A stretch of DNA of 64,000 nt from Hevea brasiliensis (Eukaryota; Streptophyta; Magnoliopsida; Malpighiales; Euphorbiaceae). Below the pieces are notes generated by a model. The model made no database searches and was not told where the DNA came from. It saw nothing but the letters and a program-made list of their open reading frames with translations. The stretch lies in the NCBI RefSeq assembly GCF_030052815.1, contig NC_079493.1, positions 61,566,691 to 61,630,690 of the forward strand, in the 5' to 3' direction. The translations under genes and the position numbers were made by a program. The first letter of the stretch is position 1. Each line of letters opens with the position of its first letter. This document shows positions 11,589 through 22,098 of this stretch, one piece after another.

Positions 11589-11936
11589 CCTATACGCATA
11601 CCTTAATGGAAATGGGATCGGGTCACCATGGATTTTGTAAGTGGTCTACCTCTCACTCGGAAGAAACATGATGCAGCATGGGTGATAGTGGATCGATTGA
11701 CGAAGTCAGCACACTTTCTGCCAGTTAGGACTGACTACTCACTGGAAAAGTTAGCAGAATTGTATATCAGTGAGATAGTTAGACTGCATGGAATTCCACT
11801 TTCCATCATATCTAATCGAGACCCAAGGTTTACATCGAGATTTTGGAAAAAGTTGCATGAATCCTTGGGTACACAACTCCATTTCAGCACAGCTTTTCAT
11901 CCTCAGACGGATGGGCAATCAGAAAGAGTAATCCAG
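11589..11936 (+). pseudogene. Integrase catalytic core, first exon-like part, second Asp altered
   Basis: After TAG 11586-11588 and TAA 11604-11606 the frame is open from ATG 11628. It covers the integrase core with the first catalytic Asp in MDFVSGLP (11631-11633) and the Glu in DGQSERV (11922-11924). In the DD35E triad the second Asp should be the one in SDRDPRF; here it reads SNRDPRF (Asn at 11814-11816), whereas element 2 keeps SDRD. The spacing from 11814 to 11922 is exactly 35 intervening residues, so Asn occupies the catalytic position and the core should be inactive. The coding part ends at ATCCAG just before the intron-like insert. Confidence 0.85.
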
Positions 11937-12011
11937 GTAAACAATTGAAACCAATGAAATTGATACAAATATTGAATTGAAATGATAACAATAACGTGAA
12001 ATACTTGTCAG
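11937..12011 (+). other. 75-bp intron-like insert in integrase (element 1)
   Basis: The insert starts GTAAAC and ends TTGTCAG, is AT-rich, and brings an in-frame TGA within four codons. Removing it joins ATCCAG to GTCCTTGAG in phase 0 and restores the integrase reading frame. A branch-site-like ATAAC lies about 20 bp before the 3' end. Element 2 carries the same 75-bp insert at the same codon (30832-30906). It is most simply a spliceosomal intron kept in the genomic RNA but removed from the mRNA; that is inference. Confidence 0.75.
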
Positions 12012-12199
12012 GTCCTTGAGGATATGCTGAGGAGTTGTGTCATTGAGTTTGAGGGAAGCTGGGATAGATACCTCCCAATCGCGTAATTTGCATACAATAA
12101 TAGCTACCAAGCTAGTATTCAAATGGCCCCGTATGAAGCAATCGTATGGGAGAAAATGTAGAACTCCAGCAGTCTTTGGACTGAATTGGGCGAAGACAA
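12012..12199 (+). pseudogene. Integrase, middle part, broken in three frames
   Basis: The sequence after the insert continues the integrase ([17 protein letters not shown]), then meets TAA at 12084-12086 where element 2 has a GAA codon. Further on, the frame changes around 12140-12145 and again near 12190-12200. At two of these points element 2 has CTG or CAG where element 1 has TCG or CG: CACTGGCAGAA versus CAATCGCGTAA, and CACTGTA versus CAATCGTA. The breaks may therefore be sequence artefacts. Confidence 0.8.
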
Positions 12200-12772
12200 A
12201 TGGTAGGGCTGCACTGTGAAACAGCCGAGGAGAAGGTGAAATCAATCAAAGCCAACTTAAAGATTGCCTCGCATGCATGTAAATCTTATGCCGACCTGAA
12301 GAGAAAAGAAATAGAATATGTGGTTGGCGACAAAGTGTTCCTCAAGGTGTCACCATGGAAGAAAGTGTTGAGGTTTGGAAGAAAAGGTAAGTTGAGCCCT
12401 AGGTTCATTGGCCCCTATGAAGTCATTGAACGTGTGGGTCCAGTGGCCTATAGGCTAGCTTTACCACCAGAGCTGGACAAGATCCACAATGTGTTCCATG
12501 TATCCATGCTCAGAAGATACCGCTCAGATCCTTTACATGTCATCTCTAGAGAAGAAATTGAAATACAGCCCGATTTGACATATGAAGAAGAACCTCTACG
12601 AATCCTAGCTCGGGAAGTAAAAGAGTTGAGAAACAAGCAAATTCCATTGGTGAAAGTGCTTTGGAGGCACCACAACACCGAGGAGGCAACTTGGGAAAGT
12701 GAAGAGACGATGAGGCAACAGTTCCCTCAACTGTTTGCATCAGGTAAATTTCGAGGACGAAATTTAAATTAG
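12200..12772 (+). CDS. Integrase C-terminus with GPY module and chromodomain (element 1)
   Basis: The open stretch encodes 190 residues. Residues 7-60 are the integrase C-terminal DNA-binding region ([13 protein letters not shown]). The GPY motif is at 71-73 ([19 protein letters not shown]) and [12 protein letters not shown] follows at 96-107. A chromodomain covers about 126-179, with the expected aromatic residues Tyr128, Trp155 and Trp165 (EEATWE). In chromoviruses this domain recognises methylated histone H3 tails and guides integration into heterochromatin. The true protein continues from the preceding integrase exon; the apparent start at 12200 has no meaning. Element 2 has a nearly identical copy. 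Confidence 0.9.
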   Translation: MVGLHCETAEEKVKSIKANLKIASHACKSYADLKRKEIEYVVGDKVFLKVSPWKKVLRFGRKGKLSPRFIGPYEVIERVGPVAYRLALPPELDKIHNVFHVSMLRRYRSDPLHVISREEIEIQPDLTYEEEPLRILAREVKELRNKQIPLVKVLWRHHNTEEATWESEETMRQQFPQLFASGKFRGRNLN

Positions 12773-12782
12773 AGGGGAAGAG
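12771..12782 (+). other. Polypurine tract of element 1
   Basis: AGAGGGGAAGAG ends one base before the 3' LTR. It primes plus-strand DNA synthesis. The same tract is found reversed in element 2 (30060-30071) and element 4 (62740-62751). It overlaps the polyprotein stop codon. Confidence 0.92.
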
Positions 12783-12783
12783 T

Positions 12784-15700
12784 TGTAACACCCTCCCGAT
12801 AACCACTCCGTACATCCGACTGTTCCGGTGACCAGTGTCAGTTCGGACAGCTAGAATGTCTGGAAAAATATTCAAACTAAAGTCAGGAACCATAATTAAC
12901 TCAAATATTAACAAGAAAAATTTAGTAAAAATTTTAGAAATAAAATACAATCAAGTTAAACGAGCCGGTGCCCTAGCGATGGGTAACCGGAGGGAAGTTG
13001 CGGTTCTCGCAACGAGGAGCCCTAGACCCGGGGGAAAAATTATAAAATAATTTTTGGGACTCCAGAGAAGGGTAATTGAGGTTCCCATGGCATTAGAATG
13101 CCAAGAAAATACCTAGAAAAATTTTTCAATCGGTACAGACAATTTTGACCCGTTAAGCCAAACGGAGGGCATTTTGGTCATTTCGCCTTCCGAGGTGATT
13201 TTTGGCCGACTTGCCCAGTTGAGTAAATAATTAATATAACATAAAATATGAAGAAACATTACTAGAAATGAAATTTGAAATGAGTAGTGAAAGAAAAGAA
13301 AAGAAAATCCAAAATAAGGCAATAATGACATCATTTAAAAATTTTGACCAATCACCATTAAGCTCCCATTTGACCAAACTAATAAAAGACATAAAAGGAG
13401 ACCAAATTAAAAGAAATTTTTGCAGCAGCCACCCTTCCCTCATGCAGCCGAAACCCTATCTCCTAAGCCACCTCCATGAAAGCTTTTCCAAGCTTTAAAC
13501 TCCCATCATTTCCATCATATTTCCCTACCCTCTAAGTGCAAAAATTAATTGTTTCATCTTGAGAAGAAGATTGATAGTAAGAAGAAGAGAAGAAGGTGAA
13601 GAAATTGAGCTTTTGAAAAACTCCTAAGTGAGGTTAGTGCTACAAATTTCATTCTTCTTCTTTTAATTTTAGTTAGAACATTATTTGAGCTAAGAAACTT
13701 TAAGGAAATTAAAGTAAATTGCATGTGTTAAGTGCACCTTCAAATTTCATCAGCCCTATGGGAGATTGAATTTGATTGTTTAACAAACTTAGAGTGGTTG
13801 GAAATCATGGTTAAGGTATTAAAACGCATGAAGATTGAACTAAGTATGTTAGACAAGGTTTATAAGTAAATTTAGTTGAACATTAGGGTTTGGAAAGGTG
13901 AAATGGTGACTTAGCTTTGGAAATGGTTAGAGGACTTTTTAATGGTCAATTAGTGACCATTTTAGGTAGGTTGACCCTAATTAGAACTGAAAAATGGGAT
14001 GGTAAAGTGAAAGTATAAACTGCCCTATGGACAGCAGCATAGGGACTGAAATTTCAGTCCCTTTGCACTGCCATAACTTGGGCTGTGCTTGTCCAATTGA
14101 TGTTTGGCCAATTGGACATGAAACTAGGCTTATAATGGCACATTTTTGCTGAAGAAACCATGCCCAAAAGACCAAAGCAAAAGGGTCAAAACTCAGCCAC
14201 AATCCGGAACCCTGAAACTGCCTCTGCAGAATTTGACCAAATGAACAGTAACTGTTCATTTGGCCATAACTCACTGTAGATTTGATCAATTAGCCTGAAA
14301 TTTTTACAGCAACAAGCTAAGACATAGACAAACAACTTTCATGAAGAAACCTACCCCAAATTATGGCCAGAACCCATTCAACCAAGCGACTCAAGTTACT
14401 GTTCATGCACTGTAGATATGGTAAATTTCTGCAGAATGCATATCCGGACAGCTTGGGTTTTTGAGCCATATCTGGAGCTACAAAAATCCAAATGGAGTGA
14501 TTCAAAAAATGAAATTCAACTAGACAAAATAAGGAACAACTTTCATGTTTTACATTTCCTCAAATTCCAACAGTAACAGTATCCAATGGAACAGTGAAGT
14601 TGACTCACCAAAATTGAAAAATCTGTTTGTGTTGAGTTACACTTTGGAATGGCAAAAACACTTAATGCCAACAAGTTTTAAACACCAAATGTGGTATGTT
14701 GGGAGTGCCAAAGTTGATGTACACATTTTTATTCTAAAAGTCAACATTTTTGTTGACCAATGATGAATAGTGACACAAAAAAAGTTGAAATTCACAAATT
14801 GACAAATTTAAGAGTTTCAAATGCCCTAGTATACCTAACAAGATTGATTTGGATAGTTTGGCATGCCAATAGGGTTCAGTTAGCAGTACTGCACATGGCA
14901 AAAATGCCATTCTGTGATTTCATGGCTTTTGGCCATTCTGACTTTGCATTGAGACTTGGCCTTGTGCCTGATATTATTTACAGCTTGTTAGCTGTTCTGT
15001 TGCACACCGGGAGATGCATATGTGACCGATGGTGTGACAGCCCGAGGTACTAGGTACCCAGTGCCAGTTTACCCGTTATCCAGTCCAGTCGTCTAGTGTA
15101 GGTTACTTGGGGCAACCAAATGAATAAAAGTGAACAACGTTAATGAAACAATGAATATATCAATACCAAACAAAGAAAGCATACACATTCTCTACACATT
15201 TATTTTCTTGCTATTTTCTTTTATTATATTATTGCACCACTAAGCATTATTGCTTAGCGCGTTGCTTTTGCCACGCGTAGGTACTGGAGATCCCGATCGC
15301 GAGCCCAGTAGACCACAGACTGGGTGAGTCCATCCGGCAGTTCTGCTCAGTGTCCGTGTCACCTCGTCACCTGCAGTGCATTGGTAGGACACTAGATGTC
15401 ATTTTGTCATTTTGTAATTAACTTTTTATTTTCTCATATGTATTTGGGATTTATGTAATGTATTTTGAGGTTCATGTAAATAATAAAGATTTATGGTCAT
15501 GTATGGTATTAATTTGAGTATTTAATGGTTGTTTATATATGAGAACCCTGAGAAAGGGATGTTTTGAGAAATGAAAAGGTTGTTGAGACCTGAAATTGAC
15601 AAATTATTGAGATATTGATATTGAGTTTTGTTGATGATATTGGAGTTGAGAATGAATGAAATTGTATATTGGAAGTGTTTTTAACAGGTTTCGAAGAACG

Positions 15701-15916
15701 GTTTTCACCATTTTTAGCCGGTACTCCGCCGGATTTTCTTTAAAACTTTCGGAACCTTAAATGAATGATACTTTTGATAAATGGTTTAAATAAATTGTAT
15801 TTCATAAATTATATGCAAAAGCATTGTCTAAATTAATTGAGGAATATTAGAGTGTGCCGGTACACCAGGTGGCATTACTTACTCGGGTATACTGTACACG
15901 GGTAAGGGGTGTCACA
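12784..15916 (+). repeat. 3' LTR of element 1
   Basis: The LTR starts TGTAACACCC and ends GGGGTGTCACA and pairs with 4834-7931. It has the TATA-like box at 15225-15231, the hairpin module at 15234-15277 and AATAAA at 15482-15487. Most of the visible differences from the 5' copy are single bases. A cluster at 6911-7120 versus 14874-15085 is different in kind: CAG and CTG in this LTR correspond to CG or GA-type strings in the other. Confidence 0.95.
15234..15277 (+). other. Two-hairpin GCACCAC module, element 1 3' LTR
   Basis: Identical to the module at 7257-7300: stem CTAAGCA/TGCTTAG, then stem CGCGTTGC/GCCACGCG. Because it lies between TATA-like box and AATAAA it would be present at both ends of the genomic RNA if transcription starts just upstream. 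Confidence 0.7.
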
Positions 15917-15921
15917 ACTTA

Positions 15922-16936
15922 TCCATCAACATCACTAATCATCATTTACATACATGAATTTATCAATCTCCCATAGTTTCAAAGGCTACCAAAATGAGGG
16001 TTCCAAGTTTCTTACCATTTACTTTCAATTTCATGTTATACTTACTCATTCCAACTTCAATTTAAGATTTAACAAAGGAAGGAAGAGAAACATGCACTAA
16101 CCTTTAATGGCAGCTTCTCAACCTTGTAAAAACTTCAAGATTTCTTCTTTTCTTGGCTGCTTATAAACTTCCCAAGGTGTGGGGACTAATTTTAATAAAG
16201 TAAACTTTGAGTTTTATGGTGAAAAGGGAAGGAATTTTAAAGCATGGAAGTGAGAAATCTATGGAGGAAGAATGGGAAGGGTTTCGGCCATTTGAGAGAA
16301 AATTGAAGAAGATGAAAGATGAAGTTAGTGGATGCATTTTTGTCACCTTATGGTATTTATACTCCACTTAAGATTTGTTTATTAATTTCAATACCTAAAG
16401 TTTTAATATTCCTAATAATTTTCCTAATGTTTTTTTAATTACATTGCATATAGTTTCGTGTTTTCATGGGATTTTTAAAATTTTAATATCACTCATTTTA
16501 ATGGACATTTAGGTCAAAAGTCAACTCTAGGTGCCAAATGGCCAAAATGCCCCTCTTCGGGTTATAGTCAAACTTTTTCGGTAATACCGACTAAATTCCT
16601 AACCTAACGGTTCCTTTAATTTTATACTATCTATTTCATTTTTATTTTTACCTATACCAATTAACTAAATTTTTTTTTTTTTTGACATTTTCAATATCAT
16701 TAACTGTCTATGCAGTGACTTTCCGGTATGGTTACCAATCGCCGTGGTTTCGACTCCTTTAACCTAGTTACATTTCATTTATTTTATTTTCCCTTAATTT
16801 TTATTGATCTTTATTTCATCAATTTATGTCTACTCACCCTAGTTTAAGTGTAGTTCCAGACATTCTAACTGTCCGAACAGACGTTAGTCGTTTAGAACAA
16901 TAGAACATACAGACTACTTACAGTTAGGGCATTACA
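15922..16936 (-). repeat. Family-D LTR, second part, ending the copy begun at 3423
   Basis: After the ACTTA duplication the D LTR resumes and ends at 16936 with GGGCATTACA. It holds the GGTTACCAATCGCC block near 16729-16743 and the GTCCGAACAGACG region near 16872, as in 21290-21505. The two parts together are about 2.4 kb, so 1-1.5 kb of this LTR should lie beyond the left window edge. It is inserted in the gag remnant that follows. A T-run lies near 16671-16682. Confidence 0.8.
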
Positions 16937-17558
16937 GAGATAATCATTCAAGATATCCTCAAACCTCCTACATCTGATCTTCTCAGTGATAACTATCTCT
17001 CTAGCATATCTACTAAGTCTGATAAACTCTCTCTCATACTCAGTGACTGATAATTGTCTCTGTCTTAATTTGATAAACTCCCTCCTCTTACTTTCCAAAT
17101 ACTGTCGACTGATGTATTTCTTTTTGAATTTAGTCAAGAAAAGATCCCAGGTAATGTCCCATGGAGGTTGCTCCTCCTCTGCATGATCAATCGCTGTCAA
17201 CCACACTGATTGCACACTCTAAACTCTGATTTGGTGTGTAGTGGAGCTAATGTAGAACCCTTTCTGTCCTTTCTAACCAGAATTCAGCAGTGGAGGGATC
17301 ATTATCCTTCTTGCCATTGATATATACAGCCCCATACTTCTTGAGTTTCTCTAGATGACTTCTCTATGGAGCCTGTGGGATAGCCTCTATCATATGTCTG
17401 AAGAAGTCTATCATTTGTTGAAATAAGACATTTTAGCCTTGATTAGATGGGCCAGCCCAAGCTTGTGGAGGAGCATTTTTGGGGTTTCTGTTGTCTATAC
17501 TGATGGGGTTGTTACTTTCTACAGCCTTACTTATGGCTCGTTGTGAGGCTGGATCCAT
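16937..17558 (-). pseudogene. gag remnant of the family-C element
   Basis: On the minus strand an ATG at 17558 opens MDPASQRAISKAV, followed by gag sequence with several stops. A clear stretch between about 17215 and 16937 includes DLFLTKFKKKY, REFIKLRQRQLS and FIRLSRYAREI, matching gag of element 1. The remnant is cut at 16936 by the D LTR insertion. Apart from flanking LTR and PBS nothing else of this element's coding region is in the window; it would lie to the left. It is an old, decayed chromovirus-type gag. Confidence 0.85.
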
Positions 17559-17698
17559 ACATCATCCCCTACAATAAATAAGAGAGTGGATCTGCTTTAG
17601 AGTCACACAAATCCTATTTAATATACCCTATTTAACTTATTAACACTTCCTTTATCTAGTTCTAGAACCACCTAAATCTAGGCTTTGATACCAAAAAT
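17559..17698 (-). other. Leader and primer-binding site of the family-C element
   Basis: The primer-binding site, read on the minus strand as TGGTATCAAAGC, is at 17682-17693, five bases from the LTR border. It differs by one base from the site of element 1 (AAAGC instead of AGAGC). The stretch between it and the gag ATG is untranslated leader with no other feature seen. Confidence 0.85.
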
Positions 17699-17774
17699 TG
17701 TAGCAACCCCCTTTTGGCAACATAACGATTGAACTGGGAGTATTACTTACAATTTTACAACCTGTGATAAAGAC
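17699..17774 (-). repeat. Family-C 5' LTR, part 1 (U5 end)
   Basis: On the minus strand this is the 3' end of the C LTR, finishing GGGGGTTGCTACA next to the leader. It is interrupted at 17775 by a D solo LTR and continues at 21511, 25891 and 46998. Its outer end is at 48654 (TGTAATGCCC). The parts sum to about 2.95 kb. Confidence 0.8.
17770..17774. repeat. Target-site duplication AAGAC
   Basis: AAGAC precedes the D solo LTR and recurs at 21506-21510 right after it. Confidence 0.95.
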
Positions 17775-20700
17775 TGTAACATCCCTCACCCCTCTACAGC
17801 GTAGTCGAACAAGGTATGCTACATTCGGTGTCGGAGCACCCTATCCTATCTTGTCGTGTGTAATATTAATTTAATGTCTATTTAATTATATTATCTTACC
17901 TGTACAAATTTTTTTTTATCCCATTTCATTTTTTTAGAGACCCAGACAGAGTCTCCTCTGTTTTATTAGTGCATAGTGGCTTTCCTTATTTACCTGTTAA
18001 AAACAATTTAAATCCATTTCATATATCCATTCATCACATCATTTCTCATTGCTTACATCAATTTTCAAGAAAGAAATTTCACTTCATTGATATAATATTT
18101 ACATACAATAGTGTACAAATTAAATACAATCCAAAAATTTAATTACATGTCCCAAAACAATTTACAACATTTACTTATGTACAATAATCAAAATGCAACA
18201 TCTAATATATATATATATATATACATGAGCCCTACCAAAATGACTGATGAGGTGACGAACACTCTAGCAGATCTGATCACTCTGTATCTACGCTCTACTG
18301 CTACTGCTGCTGTTGGTGGTGGTCTCCTATACCTACGGGAGGAAACAATCCATCACGCTAAGCATTTCTGCTTAGTAGTGCAATAATTAAAAAAAAAACT
18401 AATAATTGAAATAGTTATTCCATATAAAATTTTACTAAATTTTTGAAGTAATTACATATTTATGAAACTTTGGGAGCAAATAATTTATCGGGATCTTTTT
18501 ATTCATATATTACATATTCAATCTTATTATACCCATATTAGTACTCTCTTTATGTACTTATTTAAATTTAAAGTGTATTAGACATATCTGTGCTCAAGTA
18601 ACCTATGACAGACTATAAAGACTAGATACACAGGAGTATACTAGTTAGACACCCATATGTCTATCAAGTATACCACGATCATGTCAGGCACTAGGCCAGC
18701 AGGCAAGCATAAAGCCAGTAAATATAATAGGCACTGTGGCCAATGGGCAGGTATAAAGCCAGTAGAACAACCATCTCAGACATATGTTGTTTGTCAATGA
18801 TTATTCATGTGGGCAGTATTGTAATCTGTAGTCCCTAATTGGTATACCAATCGATCCATGCTATATAAATAAATCTAGGTGTACTTTGGGCAAAATAGAA
18901 TTATTAAGTATTTATAATTTCATAGCATGTACTAATTGTGTTTCCATAGCATTTTCATACCACTACATGCCTATTCATGTTATTCTTATGTTTAACAAAT
19001 TATTTTATTTCATTCCATGTTATATGCAAGTAATTTTATAAACCTTTCTCAAGGTCCTGATTTGGTGTCCTAAATTCATCTAGCAAATTGGTTAAGATAG
19101 GGCCACTATTTGACCACACTTCCTTCATAGAAGTTGTTATAATATATCTTGCCTTTGTTTTCCTTTTTGAATCATGTCATTTGGAGTTTTAGAACTCAAG
19201 TTATGGTCAAATAACCACAACTGGTTCATGGTCTCTTTCTAGGTCCAAATTCAAGCAGATACTAGAGTCCATTTTATCTAATTAATTGGACATGTTATAG
19301 CCACTTTTATGCCTAATATTCTTCCTAGAAATTATTACCCTATGTCTCATGATCACTCAAAATTTTGAATTACAATTTTTCAAGTTTTGTAGAATTAGTT
19401 ATAGCCAATTAACTGGCCTAAACTCATGTACCCTGTGTCTACAGGATTCCAGGTTTAGGTCATTGATTTTGACTCCCATTTTAGGGTTCTTATACTCTAA
19501 ATTTGAGGCAAGTTTCTAGATCAAAGTTGGGGCCCTGTCTCTTAGGTTTCCATAACAGTTTGGCTCATCCCAATTGGAGTTTCCTAGTGGGAGATATGGC
19601 TAAAAGACTATTCTAGGGTCAAGTGGTCACTTAGGCAATTTTCAGAATTTATATGCAAAATTGACCTAGTTAATTGAACTAGTTCCCTTAGTTTCTGGGT
19701 TTTGGTCCAAACATAAATATTATAGATTTATGTCTTATGGAAATTTTAACATTAGTTTCATTGCATTTTCAATTTTTTGGACCAAGTTATGGCATTTTTT
19801 CCAAAACTGGTCGGGTGAGCCTAAGTCCAGAAATTCTAGGCAGTTTGGTTCTAGATAGTTTTGTTAACCTAAATTACGCTAACAATTTGATTTGGTTAGA
19901 AGCAGATCTGGGTTCTGTGTTCTTCATGAAAGTTGTGCTCCTATGTCTAACCTTTCTAATGATATAAAACTCAGGTCATTCTGATCTTTCTAGAGGGAGT
20001 TATGGCCAATTGAACAATTACTGTTCATATGGTCATTTTTTTCCAGGTCCAAATTTTAGTTACCCGAATTCAAGCCAATTTTAAGTCAGGTTAAGTTCAG
20101 TTTTTGGGCATGATCTCTTTAAAAATGGGGTATTATGACCCTAATTTCATTTCCAATTGGTCTCACACCAATTAGAGCAGCACAACTCTAGTTAAGGCTC
20201 AAAAATCACACTGGACTCATAAGTCCAAAAATCCTGCATGAAAATCAACACTCCCAAATTCAATTCCTCCAACTCCCAAACTTTAACTTGGCATTCATGG
20301 CACTTCTAAATATCATCAATTCACCTCAATAAAGCCAAATTCTAGCAATTACACAAAATTCTCAATTTATGGTCAAAAACCCTAATTTCAATTTCATAAC
20401 TCAATCAATTCAATTCCTACCACTTCCAATACATATATTCATATCAAGCATCATCTTTAAACTCATTTACATTATTTAAAAACATCAAAGTCCAATAAAT
20501 TTCTTGGCTGCCAAAAATTAGGGTGTTCAATTCCATAGCCATTTCTTTTAATTTCATATAATTCACACCTAATTTGGCATGCATACTACACCTAGGAGTT
20601 GAAAAAGAGATTTTATAGCACTAACCTTGCTTGTGTCCAATTCCAAGCTCTCAAAACTTCAAATTTTCTACTTCTTTGTTGCTACTAGTAGACTCTCCAA

Positions 20701-21505
20701 GGTATAAAATTAGGTTTTAATGAAGGGACTAGGAAATTTTATAGTGAAAATTGATGGGATTTGAAGCTTGGATGGAAGAATAACAATAGAGGAATGGGGA
20801 GCTATGGTTCGGCCAACCAAGGGAGAAGAAGAAGAAAATAGTTAATTAAGTCAATTTATTTCTATTTAATCTCTTTCTTATCTCTTTATGTATGGTTGTC
20901 TAATTCTTATTGGTCATAATTTTTAATTATGTATTTATGACATCATAAATGAATTTATATTTTTTTCTTTTCTTTTCTTTTCCCTTCTTCTTTCTTTTCT
21001 CATTTCCATACATAAATTCATAACTTTAATTTATTTTCATGTATTTTAATCTCTCTCATTTTAATTGAAATTTAGGTCAAAATTCAAATCTGGGGTTAAA
21101 ATGACCAAATTGTCCTTCGTTTGACTTATTGGGTTATATTTGTCTATACCGATTAACTTAATTTCTTAATTTTTTTTTTTTGATATTTTTAACGTCATTT
21201 AGACCTCCTAAATCCTTCAATTTGGTCCCATTATTTATTTCAAAGAGTTTCCCCACGGGTCTGGGGTTGGCAACCATCTTTACAATCGCTTCCCAGTACG
21301 GTCACCCATCGCCGTAGCCCTAGCTCATTTAATCGAGTTTCACTTCACTTCTTTTATTTTTCTTTAATTTTTCTCGATCTTTACTTACCCTTCTCATGAC
21401 TCCTCACTCTAGTTTAAATGTAGTTTCAGATATCCTAGCTGTCCGAATAGACGTTAGTGATAGAAATAGAGGAATGTACGGACTACCTAAAGTGAGGGTG
21501 TTACA
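17775..21505 (-). repeat. Family-D solo LTR, minus strand
   Basis: The unit starts TGTAACATCCCTC and ends GAGGGTGTTACA, 3731 bp, flanked by AAGAC on both sides and with no internal region, so it is a solo LTR left by LTR-LTR recombination. It contains a minus-strand hairpin module at 18337-18382, an AT dinucleotide run at 18204-18223, a CCAATTGG-type inverted repeat near 20155-20175, a pyrimidine-rich tract near 20960-21000 and the GGTCACCCATCGCC block at 21299-21312. Small ORFs (for example 18111-18386) are not genes. Confidence 0.93.
18337..18382 (-). other. Two-hairpin module in the D solo LTR
   Basis: The stem CTAAGCA/TGCTTAG with loop TTTC is intact (18358-18375). The second hairpin (GGAGG...CAATCC) is weak. 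GTAGTGC replaces GTGGTGC. This is the most decayed of the CTAAGCA-type copies. Confidence 0.5.
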
Positions 21506-21799
21506 AAGACTGTATCTTAATTTCATACGAACTTTCCATACTTATCACATAAAAATTGTGCCTTAATGTGATTCAAGCAAAATAAAAACTTTATATAACA
21601 TATCATTTACTTAGATACATCCTTATCATCAAATATTTATTTATATAACTTATACAACTTATATTACTTATATAACTTATACAAAAGAATCATTTATAAG
21701 TAAAGAAAGCCAACCCTAATTAAACTCTTGACAAAACACTGCTCCTCTAATGCAAACTTTGATAATTTACTCTCTGTGAACCCTCGGCTTCAATACCTG

Positions 21800-21844
21800 T
21801 GAGAGGTAAAAACCCATCATGCTAAGCATATAGCTTAGTGGTGC
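21800..21844 (-). other. Two-hairpin module, family C
   Basis: Stem CTAAGC/GCTTAG around ATATA at 21822-21838, then GTGGTGC. The second hairpin, GAGGT...ACCC, is short and imperfect. Confidence 0.5.
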
Positions 21845-22093
21845 ATGTCTAACATAAGACGGCTAAATAATAGTTGTCTGTAACTATATATATACACTAT
21901 AAACATTTAATCAAGCAATTAAGATAATTTCAAGCATGTAACAATTCACAACAATTTTTACAAAGATAAATAAAATATTTCATTGTTAACTCTTTAATTG
22001 AATTTCACTAATCTTGCTCATGAAATGTGCATATGGCAACAAATTATCTATTAACAAAAGTAAAATCTAATTTATAAACAAAAGAGCAACTCA

Positions 22094-22098
22094 TTTGA
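22094..22098. repeat. Target-site duplication TTTGA
   Basis: TTTGA precedes the + strand D solo LTR and recurs at 25886-25890. Confidence 0.95.

Larger units (their letters stand above)
8059..12772 (+). pseudogene. gag-pol polyprotein of element 1 (interrupted)
   Basis: One polyprotein gene starts at ATG 8059 (MDPSSQRAVEEE) and ends at TAG 12770-12772. Breaks seen: a frame change between the ATG frame (stop at 8122-8124) and the frame entered at 8121; an in-frame TAA at 8484-8486; a TAG at 11586-11588 and TAA at 11604-11606 at the start of the integrase core; an intron-like insert at 11937-12011; a TAA at 12084-12086; and at least two frame changes between 12130 and 12200. The long middle stretch is open. 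Several breaks fall on CAG/CTG-type sites where element 2 reads differently, so some may be consensus errors and not mutations. Confidence 0.9.
4834..15916 (+). mobile_element. Element 1: chromovirus-type Ty3/gypsy retrotransposon (family A)
   Basis: This is a complete element in structure: 5' LTR 4834-7931, PBS 7937-7948, gag-pol 8059-12772, polypurine tract 12771-12782, 3' LTR 12784-15916, flanked by ACTTA. Domain order is gag with zinc knuckle, protease, reverse transcriptase, RNase H, integrase, chromodomain. Integrase after RT marks Ty3/gypsy. The chromodomain, the long LTRs and the double zinc-binding region fit the Tekay/Del lineage of plant chromoviruses; that lineage call is from family knowledge, not a search. 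The polyprotein as read has stops and frame shifts and an altered integrase catalytic residue, so this copy looks non-autonomous, although some lesions may be sequence error. The two LTRs differ by roughly 2% over their first 300 bp by eye. Confidence 0.95.
21511..22098 (-). repeat. Family-C 5' LTR, part 2
   Basis: Continuation of the C LTR between two D insertions. It holds the C version of the hairpin module at 21800-21844. No gene is seen. Confidence 0.75.

Noticed and set aside
16892..17215. 107-residue ORF as an intact gene
   Set aside because: The last part runs across the insertion border at 16936 into LTR sequence and the upstream gag has stops, so it is only a gag remnant.
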